Below the pieces are notes generated by a model. It made no database searches. It saw only the letters and a program-made list of their open reading frames with translations, and was not told the origin of the DNA. A DNA stretch of 64,000 bases from Theodoxus fluviatilis (lineage: Eukaryota; Mollusca; Gastropoda; Cycloneritida; Neritidae): contig JAWQFJ010001323.1 in assembly GCA_034096865.1 (NCBI GenBank), positions 82,501 through 146,500 on the forward strand, in the 5' to 3' direction. A program made the translations under genes and the position numbers. Below, in pieces: positions 44,857-57,031 of the stretch. Position 1 is the first letter of the stretch, and the number at the start of each line of letters is the position of its first letter.

Positions 44857-46325
44857 TCTTTTTTTTCTCTCTCTCTTAATTTACCCCTACCACTTGGGCG
44901 TGCAGTGCATGCACTGTGACAGCGCCCAAGGTCGAGCAGATGGGCGTGATTCGACACCTCCGCCAGAAGATAAGAGTTATCAGGCTGCCATGCTTGGCCT
45001 GACCCCCACAGACAGCGTCATGCCTGACCCACGGACAACGCCAGGCCTGACCCACGAACAGCGTCACGCCTGACCTATGAACAGCCTCAACGCGGAGGGG
45101 AGATGTTCGACGCTACCCTCCCTTCCCCAAGCACCAGAATTCAAGATTCCCAGGCCGGCCCATCTCACCTGGCCCTACATGTTCATCCTTCTACAACCCT
45201 GTTGAAAAGGCTCTACGCTCATCAGTGATCAGCTGAATTGAACGCTCACAGATAAGTGTAACCATTGAAAGGCTGGCTGGCTAAACATGGTATGACTTAA
45301 TGCTTTGAATTAGTTATATTAAGATTTATCATTACTTCCATAGTATTAAAGTTAAATTCCACCTAGTTATCTTCTGTGTGTAGTCTAGTTCACCCCTTGA
45401 TTGCATGGAAAGAAAGTGGATGTTACAAGACGGCAAGACAATTTATCTTAAGTGAGAGATCAAGAGCCCCGTCTCGTAACACACGGGAGACGCCAGGCGA
45501 GGCCTGCTGCATCGCTGCTTGGCAGTCCAGACAATATTATTATTATCAGTCCGCAAGAGAAAGCGAGTGCTTGCCTCACACCCTTTCTTGTAAACTTCCA
45601 CAGTCTCCAGTAGGCCTACCTCGTTACATCACACGCAGCAAAGAGCTCAGTAGGCCTAAATGACGTCGACCTGCACGCACACACTGCGTTGTGGGTTGAG
45701 GATTTAGGAATTGACCCACCGCGTCTCCATACGCGATTCGTAAGAGACGAATCAATAAGGACTTGGAAACATCGTGACCAGACTTGCACTTACTCTAGTT
45801 TCATTGATTCTGTTGTGAAAGTTCTAGAACGTGCAAGTGTGTTGTAGCACAATCAGGCTGTTCTGTGTTTACATCAGCCTCTGCTCTATGCCGTTGCGTG
45901 GTCACGTGGTTGAGTTGGGCTAAATTTGTATCAACTGTGTCACGGACGTCATACATGAAGCATCCTGGCCACCGAGAATATTCAACTTTGTACTGGTAGG
46001 TTCTGGAATATGTGTAAAGGGTATAAAAGCGCGACAGAGAGAAGACACACAAGAGAGAAGACATGACAGAGTTAAGGTGAGAGCCTAGAAGATAAACGAG
46101 TCCTCCTTTGTAAGGAGTGAGTCCTCTGCAGCATACCGCACAGAGTGAAGTTGTCACAACAAAGTTGCATGTTTACTGATTGTCACCAGTGCGTGAATGA
46201 AGTTTATCGAAAACGACCACCAGCGTTTGTGAACTTCGACTTCCCGGCGCAAGCTAGGAGAACCCCCGTACAACAGGATATTGCAAGAAAAGAGTGCAAC
46301 AATTCCATGATTACTGCAGTGCCTT
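44857..46325. other. Intergenic stretch with short GCCTGACCCACG repeats and a TATA-like promoter
   Basis: A degenerate ~27-bp repeat (GCCTGACCCAC...AACAGCGTCA) occurs about four times at 44995-45085. A GGGTATAAAAGCGCG sequence near 46018-46032 followed by GA-rich sequence resembles an LTR or promoter, but I could not find a partner LTR. No coding gene is recognised. Confidence 0.5.
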
Positions 46326-46945
46326 TGTAATGGGAAAATGGGTTTTCGGAACTATCTCACCTGAGAGAGACTTGATTTTTGCTGGTGCGTTGAGGGTGAA
46401 GTTAGTAGTCCAAAAGCAGTATTAAGTTTGAAGTGAAGGGTGAGTTCTACCCCAAGGTGATGAGCTGTGTTTGCTCTGAGGTATGAGTTGTGGTGAGTAA
46501 AAATAGGCCGTGAGTTGGTTGTGAGAAGATGGTTATATAAGAGAGTGCAAGAAGACAGAGAATAGAGATCGGCCCCACACACACAGCAGAGACGGGCAGA
46601 GAGAGAGCGGGCAGTGTTGGTGAAGGTTGGTGCGATATTTTTTATACAGGTCGATAGCATTTTAACTTGTCGAGGGCTGACCTAAGTATTTTATGTTTTG
46701 ATGTAAGAAGGCTGACCGAAATTTCACTTGTGCTTTTTCATTTTTCCCATTGGGATTTGAGTATGTGAAGAGTAGATGAAATTTTATCAGATTGGATTAT
46801 TTAGGATGTTGTGTTTTGAGCCATATACAAATGTAACTTTTTTTCTTCTTTTCTACCACTGTTACAGGTATTTCAATGTTGAATATAAAGACTTGTAAGT
46901 AACCCTGGACCTGTTTTATTTCGTTTTTTGTGGATGCCCGTAACA
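46326..46945 (+). repeat. 5' LTR, 620 bp
   Basis: It starts TGTAATGGG and ends CCCGTAACA, with TG...CA ends. A TATATAAG at 46535-46542 is the likely promoter. The first ~190 bp align with 50290-50480 with small indels, so the LTRs have diverged somewhat. Confidence 0.9.
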
Positions 46946-47132
46946 GTAGGTGTAGAAAGTGGGGGCCCGCCGGGGGGATTTATTTTAGAAGAGTGTGAAC
47001 GTAGGGAACTCGTTCCGAGATATTATTAAGTTTTTATATTTGAACAATTTTACTGAAGAATTGAGGTTAGATTTTACTGTGCTGATATTTGAGTTGACAT
47101 TTTTAACATATCTTGCGTACTACTATTTAAAA

Positions 47133-48473
47133 ATGTCCCGATTTTTACGTAACCCTTCTGTGAGAGGAATTAGAAGAGCAAAACTGGAGGATTTATTACA
47201 ATTAGAGGACAAAGATATTGGTGTGGATAAAGAGTTACTATCTGATGTGAAGGCAATAAGATAATTACTGATAACGGAACTATTTCCTGATGAATATACT
47301 GATGAGGACAGCAATCATGGGGAAATAGAATTTCAAAATGTTGCTAAGGAAAATGAAAACTCAGGTCTCACTTTTGATCAGCAGTTACGCTTAAAGCATT
47401 TGAAGATGGAGGACAGAGAGAGGGAGAGAGTTTTAGAAATGGAGAGATTGAGAGATAAAGAGAAGAAAAGGGAGAATGAGAAAGATTTGGAGATGGAAAA
47501 ATTGAGAGACAAGGAGAGGGAGGGAGAAGATAGAGAGAGGGAAGGAGAAGATAGAGAGAGGGAGAGAGACGATAGAGAGAGGGAGAGAGAATTTATGCGA
47601 GAGAAAATGAAATTTGAGAGACAACAGCAAGAGAATAGAAATACTCCCAAGGGAGGGGAATTCAGGATAAATGACTGTCATCATTCTGTCCCTCAGTTTG
47701 AAGAACAGGATGTGGAAAAGTTTTTCTCGCGGTTTGAACATGTAGCAAACAAGTTGCATTGGCCTAAGCCGTACTGGTGTTTGATGCTGCAGAGTCAATT
47801 GAGAGGAAAAACTAGTAGGGCTTATGGTTCCTTTAAGGGTGAGGACAGAGATAACTATGAGAAAGTGAAGGAAGTGATCAGATTGGCCTACCAACTGACT
47901 GGAGAAGCTTATCGTCAGAGATTTAGAGAAATGAAGGAGGGAGGCGAGACCTTCTGTGATTTTGTGGCTCGAGCAGCAAATGCTTTTGACTTGTGGTTGA
48001 GGTCAGAACAGGTGTCTAGTTACAAAGCCTTGAGAGAGCTCCTGTTGCTGGAGGATTTGAAAAACAAAGTTCCCCCGACAGTGGGTGTGTATCTGGAAAA
48101 TCAACACGTTAAATCGGTTCGAGAGACGGCTGAATTAACTGATAAATACATGCTGATTCATAAAGGACAGAATGAGCCGGTTCAAGTCCGAGCTAGTACC
48201 AGTAACCCCTTTGGAAATAGACGAGGTATTCAATGTAGAAAGCGTCAGAGATTTGGTCATGCAGCTGCTGAGTGTTGTGCATTACCTGTGCAGGAAAACA
48301 AGAATGGTCTAGGGCGATCTTCGGCTGAAAAGACCAGCACCTTACAATGCTCATATTGTCATAAGTTGGGTCATATGCTGGAGAACTGTTTTGCCAGAAA
48401 GAGAGAACAGCAGAAAGTGGTTGGATTTGTACGGGACCGGACTGAAAAAGTCATAGGTTCTCAATATTTTTAA
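47133..48473 (+). pseudogene. Gag of Gypsy-type element, one premature stop
   Basis: From ATG at 47133 the frame reads to a TAA at 48471-48473 with a single internal TAA at 47262-47264; sequence on both sides of that stop is in the same phase and Gag-like. An Arg/Glu-rich coiled-coil region (about 47400-47630) precedes a SCAN-like capsid region (FEEQDVEKFFSRFEHVA, YGSFKGEDRDNYEKVKEVI). A basic tail holds two knuckles: the first (CRKRQRFGHAAAEC) has lost its second Cys, and the second (CSYCHKLGHMLENC) is intact. Confidence 0.88.
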
Positions 48474-48482
48474 TCGGTATCT

Positions 48483-50102
48483 AGAGCTGGTCTTTCTCTC
48501 AGTTATCATGATCTTTATGAAGAAGTGACAGTTTTTAGTGATACCGGTGCTTTTATGAGTCTTATTAGCAGAAAGGCTGTGATCGAGTAGACCTGACTTG
48601 TCTAATACTGGAAAGAATGTGATAATCCAGGTGGTAGGATAGAAGTATCAGTCAGTGCCCTTACATCGATTTTGGATAAAATCAGAGTTTGTCTCGGGAG
48701 AAGTGTTATTTGGTGTGGTGAATGAACTACCGATTTCAGATGTTGACATTTTGTTGGGATCGGATTTGACAGACAAATGTTGTACCACGTCACATAACCC
48801 TGTGTTGAGTGCAGTCCTCCCATGAATCCGAATGTTATCCTGCTTGTGTTACTACTCGATCCATGTCAAAGAAGAGAGTGGAGAAGCAGGGTCTTGGCAG
48901 AAACCAATCACCATGGCAACGGGAACAGCAGCAGACGCAGCTCCAGCGGCTACGGGTGTCTCCGCCACGACTTGGGGCCGCTCGGATCATCCTCCAGCAG
49001 CCTGAGCCAGATCCACATGGCGGGGGTACCAGGCGGGCTCCTCCACAGGCACGCCTGGTGCCGAGAGTGCAGCAGTGGTGGCGACTCCTCCCGACAGAAC
49101 GGACGCGTCTCCTTCGCGCCGGGCACACGTGACTGCCCTGCGGACAGGCCCTCCATCACTTGCGGCCAGTCCGTGTCCAACTCTTTTAGGAGCTTCTTCA
49201 GTAGGAGCAGGAGCTCCTACAGGAATTCTCGGGTTTGTTCCTCGACATGCCCACAGTTACTATCAGATTCCCCTCAGTGATCGTGCAAAAAGAATTCTGA
49301 CTATCTGCACCCCTTCCGGACTATATCAGTTTAAGAGACTACCTTTCGGGTTAAAAACTGCTCCTGCGATCTTTCAAAGACTCACGAACTCTATATTTCA
49401 GGATATACCTAATTTTTCTGTTGTTATTTTTTTACGATGGCCTGCTGGCCAGCTACATGTGGGAAGAACATGTAGCTGGACTCAGAGAAGTTTTTAAGAG
49501 ACTCGCCAGTGCCAACCTGACTGTGAATCTGGACAAGAGTGAGTTTGGTCAGGCCATGGTGAAGTATTTAGGGCATGTCATCTGGTTGGGACATGTGGCT
49601 CCCTTAGACTCGAAGGTAGAAAGTGTGAAGACTTTCCCCGAACCCAAGACACGTAGAGCAGTGCGACGATTTTAAGGAATGGTGGGCTACTGTCGCAGGT
49701 TTTGTCCCAACTTTGCCACCGTAGCGGAACCTCTGACCTCCCTGTTGCAGAAAGACGCAACTTTTCGATGGAGTGAGCGGTGCCAACGGGCCTTTGACAT
49801 GTTGAAAGCAATGTGATGTCATGCCCCTATCCTAGCCGCGCCAGATCTATCTAAACCTTTCGAGCTTGCTGTCGATGCAAGTGCTTTAGGTTCCGGAGCT
49901 TAACAAGCATGAGTTGAACTATTCTACTGTTGAGAAGGAAGCGTTGGGTCTAATGCAAGCTCTGAAACACTTTGAAGTCTATCCTACGGGCCACCGAGAG
50001 CCGGTGACGGTACTTACGGATCACAACCCATTAACCTTCATCCATCACATGAAAGCCACAAATCAACGCATTCTCCGTTGGAGTTTGGCTCTACAAGAAT
50101 AA
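48483..50102 (+). pseudogene. Pol remnants: protease, reverse transcriptase, RNase H
   Basis: A protease core appears as FSDTGAFMSLISRKAV near 48528-48580, followed by stops. Reverse transcriptase is recognised from about 49237 (YYQIPLSDRAKRILTI, FKRLPFGLKTAPAIFQRL). The catalytic box reads FYDGLL after a frameshift near 49425, so the second Asp is Gly. A thumb/connection follows with NLDKSEFGQ and VKYLGHVI, then a stop at 49673, GYCRRFCPNFA and a further stop near 49815. RNase H follows with LAVDASALGSG, two more stops, NYSTVEKEALG and LTDHNPLTF to 50102. The N-terminal RT fingers are missing. No integrase follows before the polypurine tract. Confidence 0.88.
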
Positions 50103-50276
50103 CATCTGTCTATTTTTCATATTCCTTGTTCTAAGAGATGTCCTGTCTAGAGATTTTGATGTATAAATTCCTGTGTATTCATGTATATAAACCTGTGTCT
50201 GTACAGAAAATTACTTGAAATGTTGAAAGAAAAGAAATTATTGTCCCGTGTGGGAACAACCAATTTCTTTTCGTTT

Positions 50277-50289
50277 AAAAGGTGGGGGA
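50277..50289 (+). promoter_or_regulatory. Polypurine tract
   Basis: AAAAGGTGGGGGA directly precedes the 3' LTR start TGTAATG at 50290, the normal plus-strand priming position. Confidence 0.75.
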
Positions 50290-50480
50290 TGTAATGGGGA
50301 AATAGGTTTTCGGAAGTATCTCACCTGAGAGAGACTTGATTTTTGCTGGTGCGTTGAGGGTGAAGTTAGAAGTTTGAAGTGAAGGGTGAGTGGAAGTTGA
50401 GTTCTACCCCAAGGTGATGAGCGGTGTTCGCTCTGAGGTATGAGTTGTGGTGAGTAAAAATAGGCCGTGAGTTGGTTGTG
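50290..50480 (+). repeat. Truncated 3' LTR
   Basis: This matches the first ~190 bp of 46326-46945 up to GAGTTGGTTGTG and then breaks off abruptly into unrelated coding-like sequence at 50481. TATA box, R and U5 are absent. Confidence 0.9.
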
Positions 50481-50482
50481 CG

Positions 50483-50756
50483 GGCGCCAAAAAGCTGCTG
50501 GCTAAGTTCCCCGTGCCTTACATTCAGATGGAGTGGGACTGGCACACGAGGGGACCAACGCGAGGGGAGGATATGACCGCGTTCTTCAAGCAAAACAAGT
50601 ACGTCCCCCATGGCGAGGACCTAATCGACTTTTTCTCAGAGTGGCAGTACGCGCCCTACACCATGAATGACTTGCTTTACATCCTGTGCGTGCGAGATTG
50701 GTTCCCTTCTGTGTGCCTCTCTGACAGCGAGTACGTCATTCCATGTCCAGATGTAT
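50483..50756 (+). CDS. FkbM-type methyltransferase C-terminal fragment (candidate)
   Basis: Immediately after the LTR break the sequence reads GAKKLLAKFPVPYIQMEWD, then a run with NKYVPHGEDLIDFFSEW and LYILCVRDWFP, with no stop for ~270 bp. The GA-x-x-L-L...VPY-x-x-MEW pattern followed by an FF-x-x-x-x-Y segment resembles the C-terminal part of invertebrate FkbM-domain SAM-dependent methyltransferases. A GTAAGC at 50757 could be a splice donor. No start, SAM-binding N-terminal part or later exon is visible, so it is either an orphan exon or a captured fragment. Family assignment is from memory of motif style and is tentative. Confidence 0.45.
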
Positions 50757-50856
50757 GTAAGCTTACCACTGCAGAGTGTCTTTACATTCTTTGCTTGAGA
50801 TCTGACTTCGCCTATGCCAGCTTTTCCCTTTCTATTTCCATTTATAGATTCGGTAG

Positions 50857-50862
<6 letters not shown>

Positions 50863-50895
<33 letters not shown>

Positions 50896-51090
50896 CGTGC
50901 GTGTGAGCGTGTGTTTCTTTTTAAAAATACTTATATCCTTCTGGCGACACATTTATTGTGATCAATAGGTTTCCTCCTCGTCCTCGTCCTCGTCCTGCTC
51001 CTGCACCTCCTCCTCCTCCTCCTGCTCGTCCTCCTGCTCGTCCTCTTGCTCGTCCTCCTTCTCCTCCTCCTCCTGCTCCTCCTCCTCCTA
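50863..51090. repeat. GT run and CCT/CTG-rich tract
   Basis: A (GT)n with GCGT variants at 50863-50910 and a TCCTCG/TCCTGC-type pyrimidine tract at 50968-51090. Low-complexity frames over these are not genes. Confidence 0.9.
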
Positions 51091-54000
51091 TGTAAGACAG
51101 TTGTTTCCGTTTAACTACATGTATATCTCTTCCCGAATTAGTCACGCCTATCCCTCGCTTTCCCTTGAAGGCATTTTCGTGAATAGGGATAGGCGTGCCT
51201 TTCTCATTGAGATTACAGCCATACATCCCAAACCCGTTTGTATTGATGAAATAGTGAAAATACCTTTCGATGCTTAGGTTTCGTTTGGGACTTCTGTTTT
51301 TAACCTATAAAAGAGTATTTCTGACGATGTGGAAGCATCATCGAGACAAGTAAAGCAAGGTCAGATGTGTCGAATATATCCATCTGAAAATTCGTTTAAT
51401 TAAAGAAGCATACTTTAAATACATGAAAAATTGTGTTATGAAAATTCCATTACTGGCAAGGGTTCATACATAAAGATAGGAAAATTCCAATGAGGAATGC
51501 CCGAAAAAATTCGCATCATCTGCACGGAGTTCACTGACCTGAAAGAATTCCCTGATCTTGTTCCGGTCGAAGTAAAAAGGATTTTGCGTGTAACACATGG
51601 CCGGGTATGAATGCAACAGTTCTCTTTCTTTGTCACCGTCATCTTCATTATTATTCTCTTTATGACCACCTCTGGTGTCATCTTTATCAACATCAATAAC
51701 GAATGCAACAACAGCCAAAAAAACATTCAACTGCAACAAACAACAAAAACAAAAACTACAAAGAACGAGCAGAATGAATAAATACTGAAAGAGGGAATAA
51801 ACCAAGTATAGGTAAGGAGAAGATGAACGGACTGAGAGCAATTGAGAGATTAAGACAGACAGAAGTAGAGAGCAATGACTTGTACGTGTTTATCATAATG
51901 TGCGTTATTGATACAAAAAGAAACTCACATTAAAGAGTTTTTACAATCAAAGTTTATTGACATGTTAGCAGTGATAAAAACGGAAGTAGGTGATCCGACT
52001 CGAGACATTAGAGGTTGGACTACCCGAAGTTATGTACAAATGGATGTCACGATAACCTTCGAGACGAGAGAAAAAAAGTCTCCAAAGCCGCTGAAATATT
52101 CAGCATTCAAAAGGTACAGCAAGGAGAAATCTTCCTGAGTACTTCGAAGTGGCAAGATCGCTTCAGAGCCCATAGGAAACTAACACTTGGAGATTTACGT
52201 CATTTCGAAAGGCAAACTTATTTCCTTTCTTTAAAATAGCCTTTGATTTATGCATCGAAAAACAAGAACCACGAAGCAAAAGTTAATGCCAGAATTTTAC
52301 CATCGTAGCAAGAAAGAAACCTTCACAGCAGAAAGATGTGGAGCTTGTGGAAGAAGAAGAAGAAAAAAATGCAAGTAAGACAAAGGAATACTTCTTGCAT
52401 CAAGACCTTTGAAGGTAGATTGTATGACACATATATTTCCATAGTAACAAAATATACAGTCGATGATAAATATATGCCCCTTGCTCGTTCAGGGGTGTGA
52501 CGTGGCGAGTGGATACTCTGAATACAGAAGGTGATTGCTAGGTCAGATAACATGGATGAATTGCGAGGTATAGGTTCCATACACGTTGTTAGAAATACTT
52601 CCGTTGGATGATATACGACATACATATATACGACAGCTTGATCGAGTGTACTGTGCTAACATTTGGGGTTTAATCGATTTAACACAGTATGCGATGAGCA
52701 AGATTAATCAACCTAGAACACTAATTCTAGCCTCTTTGCATATATTCACAACTTCTTGTTATATATTACAACATCCGAAGATCTAAACACGAAAATCTTC
52801 GATCAACTGTGCTAGAACGCTCTAGTTCTTACCCGCACACAAAAAAACACGCAAAAAAACCCAACTTCAGCGACCACCAAAAAAATGCATCAACTGGCCC
52901 GAGTACGGAGCAAGATCAAACATGTATTTAAATGTGGAACTCAACATCTCTCTCTTTCCTCGTTGCAGACTACCTCTCTCTCATTCCACTTCTCCCCTGT
53001 CCTCTGCCTTATTTGTAAAGATCTGCTGCCTCTCCGCTCCATAGCGAAAGGTTTTCGAGAGAGATTTTGCCATTTGTACATGTCTATATTTACATCATGA
53101 GAGTGACAACACGCCTAGGAAACACACATGCTTTTAGCTCTGGGGAAAGCTGCAAATTCTGCTCGTCTGAGATTGAAAACTTGTGGCAGTGTTCGTTCTT
53201 CACGTCTTCCCGCGATTCCTTCCTACTTTCCAACTTGTTAACAAACCACAAACAAATTTCTGTCAGCCCACCCACCCTGTCCTACCCCACTCCCTGCCCC
53301 ACCCCAATCCCTTGCCAAATGCAATTGATCCCGTCCACTTCGAGCATTGTGTTTACCCTCAGTTTGTGCCGCATCAAAGGTTTGAATGTCTTCAATACAG
53401 CCACTCCGTCAATCCTTGAGGTTTGTCATGGGACCGAGATTCACTTGATGCTAGAAAAGCCCCGACACTGTGACACTGTCAGAATGCAAAATGTCCATAG
53501 CAGTGCACAAGTGCCAACACGGCCTACCAACTCTCATTTTGACAGGTACAAAAACGACGACGATAAACAGACATTGGATTACAGCTGGTCACATTGTCTT
53601 ACATTGAAACATAAAGTACATAGTCCTTGAAGCCCTAAAATGTGAGGGAAGTGTTTCTGTCGGAGCGCTTTCGTCGTATTGTCACGTTTGACAAGAGAAA
53701 AACCATAACTGAAAAAGGGTGAAATAGAACATTATGCTTGTCATATTGACATTCACACCAGGGCAGATTCATTCTCATACGTGCTCAAGACACACTTGTA
53801 TTCCTCCGTCACATTGTAGTGCAAAGGTACATCACTTTACGAGGAAACAATCACATCAGTGAAAAATTGTCACATACATGTACAATAACTTAAGCGAATT
53901 GGATTCTCTCGGATCAAGTCTATTGTCGCGAACAATGCGAGGAATTTCTTCTTTGAATGCTCAAAATTTGGACATCAAAATGATGGCTACTCTGCCTGTT

Positions 54001-55990
54001 CATATGTGGACCTTAGTCGCCCAAAGAAGGGAAACTCCTAACCTTGCCATTCTGAACGATGAGGATATCCCGTGCGGTGCTTGGCTTGCCATTACGATTG
54101 AAACAGCGCTACAGTTCTGCACGCTACAATATGAACGACAGTGAATACCCAATTTTGGGGGGCCAAAAAGTTATTATCAAAATTAATAAACATCGAGTAG
54201 AAAAATTCCTCCGTTTTCAATTTCATGCCCCTGGAACTGCACAGGATAAATACTGGTAAAGAAAAAATTTGTAACGACGCCATGTACTTGTTCCAGTTTC
54301 TGCATGTAGGAAGAAATGAGTATCCAGCCTTCACGTCTAAAACTAAAGTCGGTGCTTGTAGTACGTTCCTAAAGATGCTCGGATGCTGTGCAAATATTGC
54401 AGTGGTGAGTTTATCCTTACAAGTACATGTCTTTGTTAGTCAGATTGGGAAAAAAACCACCTAATACATATGCGGTTCCTAGGAGCGATTCCGTGTTAAA
54501 GGTGTAAGCGTGGCGAGGTAATAATAAGCTACGTCCGAGTAGATCCACTGGGCGATGATGATGGGAGATACACCCTCGTTCACGCCGAAGCGCAGTCACA
54601 CTCATTCAGTGATCCATGCACGCACGCTTCTCCCAAACTCCTCTGCATAAGTCTGCCGTATGGCCAGGAAGCTCCAGCGATGACGTCAGCAGAAGCCTGC
54701 GGTCGAGACCAGCGACTCGAGGAGGCTGCTAGGTCATGGTGACGTCACAGTCTCTGCAGGGAATTCTAGGAGCTCGGTGATGGCGCGTCCTCTGTAGAAG
54801 AAGACTGGCCTGGCGTCCTTGACCCTTCCTGAGAATCCTCACTGAAAGATCAATATCAGTTACCTCTCTTGGTGAACAAGTTATATTTGTACGTGTGTTG
54901 ATGACGGTAGCTACCTCTTACGTCAGCACCCGTCTCTGAATGAGGGAAAAACGGAAGTTGCTTCGTAACTGAACTTTCGGCCTTCACATTTCCTGTTACC
55001 GAACACTTATTCACATCTCTGGCTGATTTAGTGATGTAACGATAGTATGCCAGGGTGTTGTATTGCTCCCTATTTTGGGAAGAAATCTGCTGGATGACAT
55101 TTATTCGCCAATATTCCTCAACAGTGGGATGCATGCTTTGTCGACGGTGACTTTGGCGTCTTCAAGCGCTAAGTGAAAATTGAGGTTTTTGGGGGGAGTG
55201 TTGTTAATTGTTGCGAACTGACGCGATTCTTACTGCAACTCTTACTGTGATCCCCCATGGTCTGGGGCTACAACGCCAAAAGCTGTAAACGATTCGAGCT
55301 TGGGCTTGTATCGGAATAACTGTTGCATTAACAAGAATACACACACTGGTGAGGACTGCTAATTTTCAAATCTTAACTCTAAAACTTGTGTTCATAGTGA
55401 GTGCTTAAGGTTTTACTCATACTATATCGTCAAAAGAGTCCAGTATACCAAGCGTACTTTAGACGTCGAAAACAACTAGATCTCGTGCCTGAAGTACACT
55501 GTCCACTCACGGGACTCAAAATGCATCGATATAATTAGTTGGCCAAAACAAAATAACTTACCTTGATACGAAAAAACTTCTATGATAATCGAGAGGTTTG
55601 ACAAGTGGTGGAGATGGAAGACGTATGGAGCGCGATTTAGATGTCAAATAAAGAGTTTGTTACTGACGTTAATAAACCTCAACAAAGCAGGCAAAGATGT
55701 CAGACCATTAAGCAGGAAAATACCAACAAAGACTTTCCGTCCCCGAAAAGAGTAATACGACAGCGAGTCTTCATGTCTCGATTCCTAGGCGAGTGCTTCC
55801 CTTTTGCAAAAGCTAGCAGTCTGGCAACGTGCCAGGATGTCGTGGTTGGACGGGCGTGTTGGATGTCTTCCATTCACAATGGAGGACCCGGATTGGAGTG
55901 ACTTGAGACCCTTTATTCAAAATGGCCTCTGATCAACCTTTATTACACACGGGCAACTTACACCACCCGACTCAGCGTGTAGGTCAGGTC
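51091..55990. other. Intergenic or unannotated stretch, no gene recognised
   Basis: About 4.9 kb of mixed composition. A small inverted pair, CACGCCTATCCC (51143) against GGGATAGGCGTG (about 51186), may mark a short foldback. Frames of 60-190 codons occur but show no family resemblance, no codon-level conservation cue and no convincing splice structure. Host regulatory sequence or exons of unfamiliar genes cannot be excluded. Confidence 0.5.
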
Positions 55991-56702
55991 ACGGACCTGT
56001 ATCTAACTGGATGCACGTCTTGTCTGTCTCGGGCTCTTTCAGCCAATTAGAGAGTTCTGCCAGAGGTCAGCCTCTCGACTGACTGAGTAGCTCACTTCTG
56101 GCGAGTCTTTGCAGCAATGGATTCCACTGTTGATCAGATTGTCACGCAGTTTATTGTGAGCAAAATTAAATTTATTTTAAAGGTTTCTATTGAGTTACAG
56201 CTGTGATTAGATGTCTTTGTGTCTCTATCAAGTTTTTCATTAAGTAGGAAGCCCTGCCACAGCATTTTAACCGATTTGTTGCGGTTGTTTTATGGACGTT
56301 ACACACGTGTAGTGCCTAGTGCCGTAGTGGCACAGGTCTCGGGAGTGAACAAGAAAGGGGACTGTTAATTTTCAAGTTAAACACGTTTTTATTAATGTAT
56401 TGATTGTACTAGTTTTCTTCTTTGTCATTTATGTCTCTCATGTGAGTTACATTTAAGGGGAGACACGGCTGCCTAGGAGTCGAATTTCGCTCGAGAGAGT
56501 CACGGAAATGCCCATATCAGTCCTCGGACGAGCTCGTCGTGACGTCAGCCTAACAGCTGTTATAACGCAGCGATCTGATTGGCTGCCGATTACTCGCGGA
56601 CTCGTTCTGAGCAAGCCGAAGTTGGCCGAGGCAATTCCGGTGGCATTGTTTACATCTGCGAAGGCACTCGTGCGAGATGCAAATTGAATGCGCCTCGCTC
56701 AC

Positions 56703-56828
56703 GCCTGGTCGCGGCAGTTTCATAAATGACAGACCTCGGCATTTCGCAGAAGTTGTACTGCAGCTTTCAATTGCACAATTATTGCCAACGCTTGGCCGTT
56801 TTCTTTTCGCAACTGAGTTCTCCGCCAT
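56703..56828 (-). CDS. THAP-domain-like N-terminal exon, copy 1 (candidate)
   Basis: From ATG at 56828 the frame reads MAENSVAKRKRPSVGNNC, then AIESC and AKCRGLSFMKLPRP. The C-x4-C pair followed by a Leu-Ser-Phe and Pro-rich step resembles the first half of a C2CH THAP zinc finger. A GTGAGC directly after the Gly codon (minus strand, 56702-56697) could be a splice donor. No second exon was found downstream. It could instead be a random frame in a duplicated GC-balanced segment. Confidence 0.4.
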
Positions 56829-56905
56829 CGAATATCGTAGGTTGAACTTTGTTTACATCTGCGAAGGCACTCGTGCGAGATGCAAATTGAATGCACCTCG
56901 CTCAC

Positions 56906-57031
56906 GCCTGGTCGCGGCAGTTTCATAAATGACAGACCTCGGCATTTCGCAGAAGTTGTACAGCAGCTTTCAATTGCACAATTATTGCCTACGCTTGGCC
57001 GTTTTCTTTTCGCAACTGAGTTCTCCGCCAT
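56906..57031 (-). CDS. THAP-domain-like N-terminal exon, copy 2 (candidate)
   Basis: A near-identical coding copy 203 bp away; one Cys/Ser difference gives SCCTTS against SCSTTS. Its frame is open further 5', with an additional ATG at 57079. Both copies keep the frame open, which is mild support for past coding use, although they are too young for that to be a strong test. Confidence 0.4.

Larger units (their letters stand above)
46326..50480 (+). mobile_element. Defective Ty3/Gypsy-type LTR retrotransposon
   Basis: A 5' LTR (46326-46945), gag, protease, reverse transcriptase and RNase H remnants, a polypurine tract (about 50277-50289) and a truncated 3' LTR (50290-50480) lie in the canonical order. 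Part of RT and all of integrase are missing, and several stops and a frameshift are present. It is dead for autonomous movement and is distinct from the element at 1-3700. Confidence 0.92.

Noticed and set aside
46018..46032. TATAAAA-containing promoter of a host gene
   Set aside because: No coding exon follows before the LTR element at 46326; it may belong to an older LTR, which I could not confirm.
47400..47650. Arg/Glu-rich frame as a splicing-factor-like host protein
   Set aside because: It is continuous in frame with a Gag capsid region and CCHC knuckle, and is bounded by an LTR and pol remnants.
53067..53630. 187-codon plus-strand frame
   Set aside because: No recognisable domain, low-complexity Pro/Ser composition in the middle, and no splice or start support.
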